Below, piece by piece: positions 26,175 through 35,824 of a stretch of DNA of 64,000 nucleotides; within the stretch, counting starts at the first letter, position 1, and each line of letters starts with the position of its first letter. The notes beneath the pieces were generated by a model. It was not told where the DNA came from and ran no database searches. It saw nothing but the letters and a program-made list of their open reading frames with translations. Origin of the DNA: Peptoclostridium litorale DSM 5388 (GTDB lineage: Bacteria; Bacillota; Clostridia; Peptostreptococcales; Peptostreptococcaceae); NCBI RefSeq assembly GCF_900141635.1, contig NZ_FSRH01000011.1, forward strand, positions 62,001-126,000. The letters are read 5' to 3'. Both the position numbers and the translations under genes were made by a program.

Positions 26175-26355
26175 TTTGAGCCAAAAACCATATAGGCATT
26201 ACTGCAATAATGGGTATATAGTTTCTATATTTCATATGAGTTTTGTACCACTCGACTACAATTAAAGAGTGAATTCAATATTTAAAAGTCAATGCTCAAC
26301 TGTGGCGGATGCACAAGCATTTGACTACTAATAATGACAGTGGGGAGGGCTGGAT

Positions 26356-27261
26356 ATGATTGATTCAAAAAAGGTATCCATTTTCATGGCGATTACGTTT
26401 TTGATTGACTGGGGAATGGCCTTGCTATTTTACACGGGTGGATGGGACCTGGCAGGAGTTGGTGGAATCGCATTCGGGGTGGGATACATGCTTGTCCCGG
26501 GCACTGTGGCTATATTTGTTCGAAAATTCATTTACAAGGAAAAAATAAAAGAAGCTTTTGGAATTTCATTTAGAATAAACAGATGGTTTTTCATAGGGTG
26601 GATCGCTCCGGCTGCATTTGCGTTTTTGACACTGGGGATTTCAATATTGATTCCTGGCGTGGAGTACTCTCCAAATATGGAAGGGATGTTTGAACGGTTC
26701 AAAGACGTGCTTACGCCTGAGCAGACAATGCAGATGAAGGAGCAGATTGATCTAATGCCTGTACACCCCATATGGATGGCGCTAGTTCAGGGGCTGCTGG
26801 CTGGCGTTACAATAAATGCTGTTGCGGCGTTTGGGGAAGAACTTGGCTGGAGGGGATTTTTGCTGGAGGAATTCAAGAGCATGGGCTTTTGGAAGGCCTC
26901 GCTGGCAATAGGGTTCATATGGGGGGTCTGGCATGCGCCTTTGATACTGCAGGGCCATAACTACCCCCAGCATCCAAAAGTGGGCGTAATTATGATGATA
27001 GCATTTTGCATGCTTTTCACCCCGCTACTCAATTATATAAGGATTAAATCAAAATCAGTCATTGCGGTTTCGATAGCCCATGGAACACTTAATGGCGTAT
27101 ATGGGATATCGATAATGCTCATTATAGGAGGCAATGATCTACTGGTAGGCATTACAGGAATTGCAGGGTTTGCTGCTTTGGCAGCGATAAACACAATTCT
27201 GCTAATATATGACAGGTACCTGGAAAAGGAGCCCGTGATGTCTAATTGGCCCAAGCCGTAG
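26356..27261 (+). CDS. CPBP-family intramembrane metalloprotease
   Basis: The 301-residue membrane protein of the CAAX-protease/bacteriocin-processing (Abi/CPBP) family has about eight helices. The three catalytic motifs are all present: GEELGWRGFL (EExxxR), IWGVWHAPL (with the metal-binding His) and SIAHGTLNGVYG (second His). Such proteases often act in bacteriocin self-immunity or peptide processing, but no bacteriocin gene is nearby. GTGGGGAGGGCTGGAT precedes the ATG. Confidence 0.92.
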   Translation: MIDSKKVSIFMAITFLIDWGMALLFYTGGWDLAGVGGIAFGVGYMLVPGTVAIFVRKFIYKEKIKEAFGISFRINRWFFIGWIAPAAFAFLTLGISILIPGVEYSPNMEGMFERFKDVLTPEQTMQMKEQIDLMPVHPIWMALVQGLLAGVTINAVAAFGEELGWRGFLLEEFKSMGFWKASLAIGFIWGVWHAPLILQGHNYPQHPKVGVIMMIAFCMLFTPLLNYIRIKSKSVIAVSIAHGTLNGVYGISIMLIIGGNDLLVGITGIAGFAALAAINTILLIYDRYLEKEPVMSNWPKP

Positions 27262-27377
27262 TGCATTCATTTGATTTTAATGGCCGTTTGCGGGTGCACA
27301 AAACCAGAAACAGTGCGCAATATAAATGGCAAAAGGATTTAGCATCAATTGAGACTTCAATTTGCGAGGTGTGTGAC

Positions 27378-28332
27378 ATGGTAAACAATATTTATATAGC
27401 CAAAATTTTTAACGAGTATGCCGACCTTATCGAAATTGAAGGGGCGAACAGGTTTCACGTGAATGCCTACAGGAATGCGGCCTACAACATTTTGAACCTT
27501 CCCAAGAGCGTTGAAGACATGATCAGGGAGGGGAGGGATCTGACTGAGATTCCGGGAATAGGCAAGGAACTGGCTGAAAAGATATCTAAAATCGTAGAAA
27601 CTGGAAGCTTTCCGAAGTTTGAAGAGCTTACGGGCAGAATGCCTCTAGAGCTTATTGAAATTACAAAGATAAGGGGGTTGGGCCCAATGAGAACGGCTTC
27701 CCTTTATAAGGAGCTGGGCATAAAAAGCATTAAAGAACTCGAAAAAGCGGCCGCGGAGGCGAGAATCAGAAGCCTCAGGGGATTTGACTCCAAACTGGGG
27801 CAGGCCATAATTGAAGGGATAAAGCAAAGGGAAGTAGCAAAGAAGAGGTTCAAGCTTTCGCTAGCGCAGAGCATTGCACAGCCGCTTGTGGAATATCTGA
27901 AGGCGTGTGAAGGGGTAAAGGAAGAGGAGATAGCGGGAAGCTACAGGAGGGGCAGGGAGACTGTAGGGGATTTGGACATAAGGGCTGTGCCCCAAGTGAG
28001 CTATGGAGCTGCGCTTTGCTATTTTACAGGCTCGAAGGAGCACAATGTGGCTTTGAGGCAGCTGGCACTTGAAAAAGGGTATGAGTATCTGGCTGTTTCC
28101 GATCACTCTAAACGATTGACTGTGGCCAGGGGGCTCAATATTGAAAGGCTTGCCCGCCAGATTGGAGAGATTGACATTCTAAATGAGAAGCTGGATGGCA
28201 TTGTGCTGCTAAAAAGCATAGAGGTGGACATCAATACTCGCTCATCCCACAGGGAGAATGGTAAACATGAGGGAGCCCTATGATGTGGATATGGAGCGCA
28301 TAATTAAAGGGGCCAAAGATGCGGGATGCTAG
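27378..28332 (+). pseudogene. polX: Decayed DNA polymerase X / PHP exonuclease (PolX) remnant
   Basis: It starts well, with GAGGTG before the ATG and ~185 residues that match PolX (helix-hairpin-helix EIPGIGKELAEKISK, then the polymerase fingers, and AGSYRRGRETVGDLDI). From there the protein is missing pieces. About 45 residues are lost after GDLDI, including the third catalytic Asp. About 85 are lost between QLALEKG and YEYLAVSDHSK, including the PHP HxH motif. After IEVDI the frame shifts: the stop falls at 28283, while the following frame still reads AHPTGR...REPYDVDMERIIKGAKDAG to 28332. An intact PolX is ~570 residues, so this gene is inactivated. Confidence 0.88.
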
Positions 28333-28348
28333 ATTTTAAACATATTAT

Positions 28349-28400
28349 AAAAAAAGAGAAACCATTTTATTTAGAGTTTTTAAAGCGGTTTCTTATTTTG
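28349..28400. terminator. Terminator
   Basis: AAGAGAAACC pairs with GGTTTCTTATT with A- and T-rich flanks; it serves the minus-strand gene at 28415 and faces the polX remnant. Confidence 0.7.
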
Positions 28401-28414
28401 TAGTCTGTTATTAC

Positions 28415-29209
28415 TTATTTGACCGCCTTTTTCTTATAGGCTTCTGTAGTTGATTGCAACCACTTTTTAAATTCTGTAGAGGTTGTTTGCTCTTTTTTGT
28501 ATAACTGGGACTCGATATCTTTTATTTTAAGCATTAGCATATCGAATGAGCCTTCAACTATGCATTCGTTTATGCATGCGCCTAACGGTTTTTTTATATC
28601 TCCATCGAGATAGCCATGGCCTTTTTCTATGAAAAAATTTTCGATATCTTTTTTAATATCATGGAAAAACTCATCTGTGTAGCCGTTTGGAATAAAGTCC
28701 ATTGGAGAATCCCATACTATCCAGCAATGGGCATATGCTTTACCTTCTTGAATTCTAACTACTCCAGAAGTGCTATCTTCTTCGGGAAAAGTGTAGACTT
28801 CTACCGGCGGTCCTGCGCCCTCAAAGGCCGCTTGCATAGCTTTATAGACTTTTGTTTCGCCGATGTCACTCCAGTAGACTTTAGCCTCAAACCACAGTCC
28901 GTGTTTGAAGTCTATGTCAAACGATAGTTCGCTGTCCCACCTTTTAGCAGATAGCTCGAAAAAGTCTTCTCCTTTTGAGGCTACTGTATAGTCGTTATCT
29001 TTTACGACATCCAATATGTAGTCCATAGCCTCGTTTAGAGGTTTGCCTGGCTTAAAGTGCTTCGAGTTTTCCGGCAGATCGTCATACCTGACGCCGTACA
29101 TATCGTCCAGAAGTTCAATATCCCCATCTTCGAGAACAAGTTTCCAGCCATGCTCCCCCTTTTCAAGCTTGATTATTGCTTTCAAAAGTTTAGATTCATT
29201 CTTTCCCAT
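28415..29209 (-). CDS. Soluble protein of unknown function
   Basis: The 264-residue protein has no signal peptide or membrane helix. An N-terminal helix and strands (residues ~1-60) lead to a central domain with many aromatic residues (FDIDFKHGLWFEAKVYWSDIG; YAHCWIVWDSPMDFIPNGY), and the C-terminus is a Lys-rich helix. No family was recognised. The ATG at 29209 is preferred because AGGAGGGAATTATTA stands before it; the longer in-frame version has none. It is transcribed alone between terminators. Confidence 0.75.
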   Translation of the reverse strand: MGKNESKLLKAIIKLEKGEHGWKLVLEDGDIELLDDMYGVRYDDLPENSKHFKPGKPLNEAMDYILDVVKDNDYTVASKGEDFFELSAKRWDSELSFDIDFKHGLWFEAKVYWSDIGETKVYKAMQAAFEGAGPPVEVYTFPEEDSTSGVVRIQEGKAYAHCWIVWDSPMDFIPNGYTDEFFHDIKKDIENFFIEKGHGYLDGDIKKPLGACINECIVEGSFDMLMLKIKDIESQLYKKEQTTSTEFKKWLQSTTEAYKKKAVK

Positions 29210-29380
29210 TAATAATTCCCTCCTGAAGTTATGAATTGATATTAAATGCAAGCTCTATCGAGAGTTCGTGCTTAAACTGATATATGTGACTTTATCATAT
29301 CATAGACTATAACTGTTGCTGAACCTTTTCGCACAATCGCCTTTAGCGTATATGTATTATTCGTCTTAAAAACAGCCAAA

Positions 29381-29427
29381 AGAATACCCTCTCCAGGAAA
29401 TAAGCACTGCAGAGGGTATTCTTTTTA
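29381..29427 (-). terminator. Terminator of the alanine symporter gene
   Basis: AGAATACCCTCT and AGAGGGTATTCT form a 12-bp stem with a ~20-base loop and T-runs on both strands. Confidence 0.88.
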
Positions 29428-29443
29428 TTATACGAGGGGTAAT

Positions 29444-30814
29444 TTAATTATCAGCCTTTGTAGCGAAAAATTCTTTGGTGAGCTTTATTACAACTCCGCT
29501 GAGTCCAAGAAGACCTATAAGGTTAGGAATTGCCATGAGGCCGTTTAGGGTGTCTGCAACTATCCATATGATTTCAAGGCCTCCTATGGCTCCAACCACT
29601 ATGAAAAGTATCCATGCGACTCTGTAAAATGTTATTATATTTGTACCAAATGCAAACTCAGCACACCGTTCTCCGTAGAAAGCCCAGCCTAGTATTGTGG
29701 AGAATGCAAACAGGAGTATTCCTACAGAAACTATATATCCCCCTATTACAGGGATTCCCATGTCGAATGCCTTGGAGGTCAATGCGGCACCAGTATACAT
29801 CTTGTTTGTTATAGGGTCTATTAGCTTCCATGCGCCCGAGTTTATAACCGCAAAGGCGGTCAAAGAACAGATTACTATAGTGTCTGCGAACACTTCGAAA
29901 ATTCCCCAAAGCGCCTGGCGAACGGGGTGGTCAGTAGTTGCTGTGGCATGTGCTATAGGAGCAGATCCTAGTCCTGCCTCGTTTGAGAATATACCCCTGG
30001 CAACCCCGAACCTCATGGCAGTGGCGATTGTCGAACCTGCAAATCCACCAAATGCCGCAGTGCCCGTGAAGGCGTTGCTGAAAATAAGGGATATGGTATC
30101 GGGGAAATCGGATATGTTTATGAATATCACGACAAGTGCACCTATTATATAAAAAGTCGCCATGATTGGAACGAGCTTTTCAGTAACGAGAGCTATTCTC
30201 TTTATGCCGCCAAGTATGACTGCACCTGCGGTGATGGCCAGAATTATTCCGGTTATGAGCTTGTTTGCTCCAAATGTCGTTTCAAGAGCGGCTGCGACTG
30301 AGTTCGCCTGGACCATGTTTCCTATTCCGAAGGCTGCCAGTGCTCCAAGCAGAGAAAATACAACTGCAAGCCATTTAAAGCCCAGACCCTTTTCGATGTA
30401 GTACATAGGCCCGCCCAGATACCTGTCGTCGGGAGTCTTTTCCCTGTACATTATGCTCAGAACTATCTCTCCGAATTTCGTGGTCATTCCAAACAGAGCT
30501 GAAACCCACATCCAAAATATAGCGCCCGGTCCGCCAAGCGCTATAGCAGTCGCAACCCCTGCGATATTTCCAGTACCGACTGTCGATGCGAGCGCCGTTG
30601 TGAGCGCCTGGAAAGGAGTTATCTCACCCTCGCCCGCCTGCTCTTTTTTAAATATTTTAAAAAGAGTATTTTTAAGTATATATCCGAATTTGAATATGGA
30701 GAGGAATCTAGTCCTTATGCTCAGATATATGCCTGTGCCAAGAAGAAGTACCAGCATTGGAGGTCCCCAGACTATCCGGTTTATAACGTCGTTTATTTCA
30801 AGCAGCATGTTCAT
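29444..30814 (-). CDS. Na+:alanine symporter (AGCS family)
   Basis: The 456-residue amino-acid carrier uses the Na+ gradient. It has about ten or eleven membrane helices, and the AGCS motifs TPFQALTTALASTVGTGNIAG, GGPGAIFWMWVSALFGM and FSNEAGLGSAPIAHATAT. Uptake of alanine or glycine fits an amino-acid fermenter and would draw on the Na+ gradient made by the oxaloacetate decarboxylase at the start of the window. GAAGGGGGAAATTT precedes the ATG. It is a single-gene unit ended by a strong terminator. Confidence 0.95.
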   Translation of the reverse strand: MNMLLEINDVINRIVWGPPMLVLLLGTGIYLSIRTRFLSIFKFGYILKNTLFKIFKKEQAGEGEITPFQALTTALASTVGTGNIAGVATAIALGGPGAIFWMWVSALFGMTTKFGEIVLSIMYREKTPDDRYLGGPMYYIEKGLGFKWLAVVFSLLGALAAFGIGNMVQANSVAAALETTFGANKLITGIILAITAGAVILGGIKRIALVTEKLVPIMATFYIIGALVVIFINISDFPDTISLIFSNAFTGTAAFGGFAGSTIATAMRFGVARGIFSNEAGLGSAPIAHATATTDHPVRQALWGIFEVFADTIVICSLTAFAVINSGAWKLIDPITNKMYTGAALTSKAFDMGIPVIGGYIVSVGILLFAFSTILGWAFYGERCAEFAFGTNIITFYRVAWILFIVVGAIGGLEIIWIVADTLNGLMAIPNLIGLLGLSGVVIKLTKEFFATKADN

Positions 30815-30855
30815 AAATTTCCCCCTTCAATATATATTTGCATTTTGCATTAGAT

Positions 30856-30886
30856 AAAGCCCCCGCTCGTAAAGCGGGGGCTTTTG
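30856..30886 (-). terminator. Terminator
   Basis: AGCCCCCGCT and AGCGGGGGCT form a 10-bp GC-rich stem with a 5-base loop; it follows the small stalk-domain gene on the minus strand. Confidence 0.78.
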
Positions 30887-30925
30887 GATTAACCATACAT
30901 TCCAGGTATAGGCACTTGCCCCTGC

Positions 30926-31318
30926 TTATGCCTTTAGTTTTTTAATGGCCCTTTTGACTATTACAATATATGTTATTAATCCTCCGACGATCACTCCGAG
31001 CATGGTCTGAATGAAGTCTGACATGTCGCTGAATAAGTTGTCAATTGAAACAGGGCTGTTTTTTACTGTGACAGTGCTTGTCTGCTCGTCCCACTCGACC
31101 TGCTTGCCAAGAGCCTCGGACAATTCCTTGACGGGCGCATACGTAGTTCCCTGGTATGTTATTATGTCGGATTCGAGCTTATTGCCGTTCACTTCGACAT
31201 TTGCCGCATTAAATGCCACGTATATGCTCTGCCAGCTTATCTGGGCGAATGAAAAAGAAGCGCCTATTATCACAGCTGATAGAAATCCCATTACAAAGCC
31301 TTTAAAAGTTTTTTTCAT
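30926..31318 (-). CDS. Small membrane protein with stalk (copper-amine-oxidase-N-like) domain
   Basis: The 130-residue protein has a signal or first helix (about residues 8-25), then one stalk-type unit (VEVNGNKLESDIITYQGTTY, APVKELSEALGKQVEW, TVTV), and a C-terminal membrane helix (about residues 103-122) with Lys-rich end. It would thus be anchored at both ends or at its C-terminus. It is a short relative of the domain in the gene at 3952. GGAGGTGGTCAC precedes the ATG. The function is unknown. Confidence 0.78.
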   Translation of the reverse strand: MKKTFKGFVMGFLSAVIIGASFSFAQISWQSIYVAFNAANVEVNGNKLESDIITYQGTTYAPVKELSEALGKQVEWDEQTSTVTVKNSPVSIDNLFSDMSDFIQTMLGVIVGGLITYIVIVKRAIKKLKA

Positions 31319-31588
31319 GTGACCACCTCCAAAAGAGACATATTTGCAAAATCATAAATGAGCGCAGTGCTGTTAAATGGATTTGTTAAAGGAGATTATA
31401 CCCAGAATTTAAAATAATATGCTTATTCAAACTTTTAAAAACTCACATAAATAGCATATTATTTCATATGGCACTATGTGGTAAAATAAAAGGTATGGGA
31501 TTTTGATAGGGCAGGAGTTCATGGATTTAAAAAGAAAAGCCGCAACATGGCTGCAGCCCGCACAATTTATGAAACCGGGGAGATAAAA

Positions 31589-34500
31589 ATGAATCAAGGA
31601 GATATAACAGCTGCACATTACATACTGCAGGCTCTTTCGGGAGCGTTTACGGGATACATCACAAACACATACGCCATAAACATGTTGTTTAGGGAATACA
31701 CGCCACTTAAGATAGGCGGGGTAATAAAAAAGACAAGGGCCGAGTTCATAGAAAACGTGAGCAGTCTTGTGGAAAGGGACATAATAAATCACAATACACT
31801 CATAAAGGAGATTGAAAAAGAGGAGTTCAAAAGAAACATAGACTCCTTTTCAGCTGTTTTCCTCAAGGAGTCCATATATGAAAAGTGTCCAAATGGCAAC
31901 ATTGAAAAAATCCCAGGGTACGAGCAGACCCAAAATGGAGGGCTTGAATTTATAAATGCCATTTCAAAGGAGCATTTGGAGCCCATGTTAAGGGGAGTTC
32001 TTTCTATTGTAGACGCCGACTCAATAGCAGGTGAAAAACAGCTGAAAATGTTTTTTGCAGGGATTATGGAAAACCTTCTGGAAATACTCTCGAAGGACGG
32101 CGTATTTGAAGAAGAGTTTTCAAAGGCATATGGGAATATATCGAGTCTTTCCCCTAAGGAGATAGCAGGGGGGCGGATAAAGGAAATAATAAGCGGCGGG
32201 GCAGACAAGCTCATATACAAGCTGCCGGATTTGCTTGAAAAGAAATACAGGGCTGAGCTTAAAAAGAGCGCATACGATATGATGGACTCTGCCGGGATAG
32301 ACGAAATTATAAGGAATATCCAGGGAAGGGTATACGAAAAGAGGATAATTGACATAATAGGGGGAGACGGCGAAGACCTACTGTTTGAAGAACTTGTCGA
32401 AAAGATAAGGGATTTTATAAATTCAAGCCAGGGCAGAAATATCGCCGAAGAATTCTCGTCAAAACTCATTGAAGGCGCTAAGGGAGTAGACAAGTCGGTA
32501 TTGGATATAATGACTAAAGACTTCAAGGCAGGAATTGAAGGCTATCTCAGAAAAAACCTTCCACATGCCGTATCTGCGATAATAAGGTGGATAGAGGAAA
32601 ACGAGGGCGAAATAGAAGACGTGATACAAGAGGCGGTAGACGATGCTGTTGACTCTGCAGAGGGCATGAAGGGCATGATACTGGGGATTGTAAAGGATTC
32701 TCTTTTAAATGACATAGCAAAGAAATATGATATAGTCGCCAAAATAGTGTCGTATCTTGAAGAAAAGGCCGACATGGACACCATAAGCAGGGAGATATCC
32801 GAAGAGATAATAGGGTTCATAAAAAAAAGGTCAATAAGGGACATAATCACACTGCTTGAGGAAAAGGGCCTTCTCACAAGCGGCCTTATGGCCTCGTTCA
32901 TGGTCAAAAATGCAGACAGATATATAGGAATGCTGCCAAGGAGGCATTTTGAAAGGATATTAAAGACTAGAATAGGAAGCATTGTCAGCGTAGACTTTGT
33001 AAGGCTGTTCGAAGGAAGCATAAAAGAGCCGCTTGCAGACAGGCTCCTTGAAAAATTCGTATTTTCAAAAGGCCTTGGGGACATGATTTCACAAAATGTA
33101 CGGGGATTCATAGAAGTGACATGGACAGACAAGCTTTCAGACAGAATAAAAGACGAAGATATCCCCAAAATAGCAACTTCAATAAACGATGGGATATGCA
33201 GCTATATTTCAAGCTGCAAAGAGGAGATTGCCAATAAGGCGGCAAATGCGGCGCTGGAATGGGCACGGGGAAAGACTCTGGCCGACATTGCAGGAGAGCG
33301 TGAAATAAGGATTCTGTCTCAAAAGGCGGATGCCACAATACAAAGAGCGTATTTAGGTGCTATGAATTGGCTTGGTAAAAAGAGCATGCGCGACATGGCT
33401 GACAGGCTGAACTCTGTCTCAAACATTGAAGAATCAGTGTCGGGATTTGTACAGGGGATTGTGAAGGGAAACCTTGAAAATTTTGTGCAGGGAAACATAA
33501 AATCACTTGTGGCGAAAAACATAGGCAGACTTGACGACGATGAGCTTTGCGAAATGGTGCAGGAGTTCATGGGAAAGGAACTAAAGCCTATAACGGGCTT
33601 TGGCGCTGTGCTTGGATTTTTTGCAGGGATTGCGCTTGCATCGTTTGAAGGGACAAACATATATGTGAACATACCTGTGTACGCTCTTGTAGGGTGGATA
33701 ACAAACGTAATAGCGATATGGATGATATTCAGGCCTTACAAAAAGATAGAGATACTTTCTAAAATACCATTGGCGAGAATGTTCTCTCAAGGATATATAG
33801 TCAAAAACAAGCCGAAGTTCGCCCAGAGCATGTCAAGGTTTGTTGAAGAGGAGCTCATGGACAGAAAGAGCATAGGCCAGTCATTCGAATCACAAAAGGA
33901 CGTGATGGAAAGGGCGCTTGCGGGAAAGATCTCGAAAGACGATTATGAGGCCGTATCTGCCGCCATAGGGAGGTATCAAGACGAGATACAGACTATGCTG
34001 GGGGAACTCGTTCAAAACATATCCATAAAAAACAAGCAAGAGATATCGACCGCCCTGTCGGATGCAGTTTTTGAAATTAACATGAAAGCCAAGGAAATGG
34101 GAAAATTGGTCTCCAGGCTCAAGTCGGCTTCAAAGGACAGGCTGGACGATGTGCAGCCGCTTTTGTACGACGGACTTACAGGGCTTTCGAGGAGCAGCGC
34201 AAAGCTTGACGATGTGCTTTCAAATGGTGTTAAAAATGCGGCGGCAAGTACTATTGAATCTAAAATTGAAGGCCTTATGGAAAGGGCGTCAGTCTTTTTA
34301 AACGACGCAGAAAAGGTTAAATCGCAGATTGAGTCATATTCTGAAAAATACAGCAGAATAATAAAAAGGCCTGTAGCCGACATTACAGGGGAAAAAATGA
34401 TTGAAGATGTCAAAGAAAGGCTAAGGAGTCTTATAGACGGCATTATCGCATCTAAAAAGACCAGGAGGAAAACCATACGCGCCATAGAGGGCATATTTGA

Positions 34501-35785
34501 AAGAGAGCTTTCGGCAAACAGGAGGCTTGACGAGATATTCTCAGGAGCTTTAAAGGGTTTTGTCAGCGACAATGCCGACGACGTGCTTGAAAAGCTCATA
34601 GCTTTTTTCAAGCACGGACTATCATCTTTCGGGGACACTATAAAGGAACAGGCTAAGGAGTCGGTAAAGGGCGAGCTTGGAATGGTGCAAAAGGGCATGT
34701 ACATGATGTTTGGCGGGGACGACATAATAGATGGCATAGTCCACAGTATAATAGAAGAGAAGGTTCCAAAATTCCTGGATGCAAAGAAATATGAGCTCAG
34801 AATCCTAGCAAAGGACATAATAGAAAACAGGATCTATGCGGCAAGGCTTTCTGAGTTTAACGTGTCGCTAGACAAAATAGAAATAGCATCGGCTATGGAT
34901 GATTTCATGTCCAGGCCTCAAAACACAGGCGCCATAAGCAAGGGTCTTTGTGATGCGGCAGGTTCAATATTGGACGTCATAGCAGAAGTGCCTCTCGAGT
35001 CATACCTGAAGATGATAGGGCTTTCAAGGATTGAGGACGCAATCTACAGGTTCAACGGCGACATAGAGTCGGTATCTGGAATTGCATCAGAGCTGGCGTA
35101 CAAAAATGCAGGAGCCACGGCAAAATCTGCATCGGTGATAATAGGGGATGTGCTTCAAAATGAGATATGGAGCCAGAGAATAAGGGACATATTGGACTGT
35201 GACGAGCAGGAACTTAAAGGTGGAATATTTGAAGCGTCACAAAAGCTGTCGGACTTATCAGCAATAATTGATATGGCGAAAGAGCTTTCAGGCAGAATGA
35301 TAGACGGTCTTTACCAAAACATATGCGATGAAGGGCTTGAAAGATATATAAGCAGGCAGGATCTTGCAGGTACAATAGAAGGTATTGTCCTTGGGACAGT
35401 GCTTGACGAGAGGTTTTCAGTATACATGGAACCGTTTTACAGGAACGTGGTGTCAAGGCTCAAGGGCGAAAAACTTTCATTTGCAGACATGGGGACAAAG
35501 GATTACTTAACAAGGCTTTTAACGTCATGCGTTATGGATGCGCTTGGAAAGACTCTTCCGGACATACTCAGGGACATAGACTTCAAGGGAATAACCAGGG
35601 ACGAGATAAACAACATGGAGCCCCAGGAGATACACGCTCTTTTCAATTCATTTGCTGGAGACTATTTCACAAGACTAAGGCTCTACGGTCTTTTCGGAGG
35701 GATTTTTGGCACACATCCTGCCGTGACGGGAGCCGCCGCGGCGGCGTTTTTCGGCAAGAGGGCTGCAGACAAGAGCAAGGGGTAA
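31589..35785 (+). CDS. Giant DUF445-family membrane protein
   Basis: The 1398-residue protein is more than three times the usual ~400 residues of DUF445 proteins. It contains two copies of the DUF445 membrane start: residues ~8-45 (SGAFTGYITNTYAINMLF, then PLKIGGVIKKTRAEF) and ~667-735 (GAVLGFFAGIALASF; GWITNVIAIWMIFRPYKKI). A last hairpin is near residues 1365-1390. The long regions between are helical and amphipathic, like a stalk. ATG at 31589 is preferred (GGGGAG ATAAAA ATG). It precedes a diguanylate cyclase by 39 bases. Function is unknown; an envelope or large membrane-scaffold role is an inference. Confidence 0.82.
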   Translation: MNQGDITAAHYILQALSGAFTGYITNTYAINMLFREYTPLKIGGVIKKTRAEFIENVSSLVERDIINHNTLIKEIEKEEFKRNIDSFSAVFLKESIYEKCPNGNIEKIPGYEQTQNGGLEFINAISKEHLEPMLRGVLSIVDADSIAGEKQLKMFFAGIMENLLEILSKDGVFEEEFSKAYGNISSLSPKEIAGGRIKEIISGGADKLIYKLPDLLEKKYRAELKKSAYDMMDSAGIDEIIRNIQGRVYEKRIIDIIGGDGEDLLFEELVEKIRDFINSSQGRNIAEEFSSKLIEGAKGVDKSVLDIMTKDFKAGIEGYLRKNLPHAVSAIIRWIEENEGEIEDVIQEAVDDAVDSAEGMKGMILGIVKDSLLNDIAKKYDIVAKIVSYLEEKADMDTISREISEEIIGFIKKRSIRDIITLLEEKGLLTSGLMASFMVKNADRYIGMLPRRHFERILKTRIGSIVSVDFVRLFEGSIKEPLADRLLEKFVFSKGLGDMISQNVRGFIEVTWTDKLSDRIKDEDIPKIATSINDGICSYISSCKEEIANKAANAALEWARGKTLADIAGEREIRILSQKADATIQRAYLGAMNWLGKKSMRDMADRLNSVSNIEESVSGFVQGIVKGNLENFVQGNIKSLVAKNIGRLDDDELCEMVQEFMGKELKPITGFGAVLGFFAGIALASFEGTNIYVNIPVYALVGWITNVIAIWMIFRPYKKIEILSKIPLARMFSQGYIVKNKPKFAQSMSRFVEEELMDRKSIGQSFESQKDVMERALAGKISKDDYEAVSAAIGRYQDEIQTMLGELVQNISIKNKQEISTALSDAVFEINMKAKEMGKLVSRLKSASKDRLDDVQPLLYDGLTGLSRSSAKLDDVLSNGVKNAAASTIESKIEGLMERASVFLNDAEKVKSQIESYSEKYSRIIKRPVADITGEKMIEDVKERLRSLIDGIIASKKTRRKTIRAIEGIFERELSANRRLDEIFSGALKGFVSDNADDVLEKLIAFFKHGLSSFGDTIKEQAKESVKGELGMVQKGMYMMFGGDDIIDGIVHSIIEEKVPKFLDAKKYELRILAKDIIENRIYAARLSEFNVSLDKIEIASAMDDFMSRPQNTGAISKGLCDAAGSILDVIAEVPLESYLKMIGLSRIEDAIYRFNGDIESVSGIASELAYKNAGATAKSASVIIGDVLQNEIWSQRIRDILDCDEQELKGGIFEASQKLSDLSAIIDMAKELSGRMIDGLYQNICDEGLERYISRQDLAGTIEGIVLGTVLDERFSVYMEPFYRNVVSRLKGEKLSFADMGTKDYLTRLLTSCVMDALGKTLPDILRDIDFKGITRDEINNMEPQEIHALFNSFAGDYFTRLRLYGLFGGIFGTHPAVTGAAAAAFFGKRAADKSKG

Positions 35786-35824
35786 GCTGCATACAGTTAA
35801 AAATTTATATGAGGAGAGCTGCGT

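Noticed and set aside
27378-28332. Reading the polX-region TGA as selenocysteine
   Set aside because: The sequence after the TGA is not in the PolX frame; a deletion with frameshift explains the stop.
34012-34818. Minus-strand frame (268 residues) opposite the DUF445 gene
   Set aside because: Serine-rich antisense shadow; codon pattern and ribosome sites support only the plus-strand gene.
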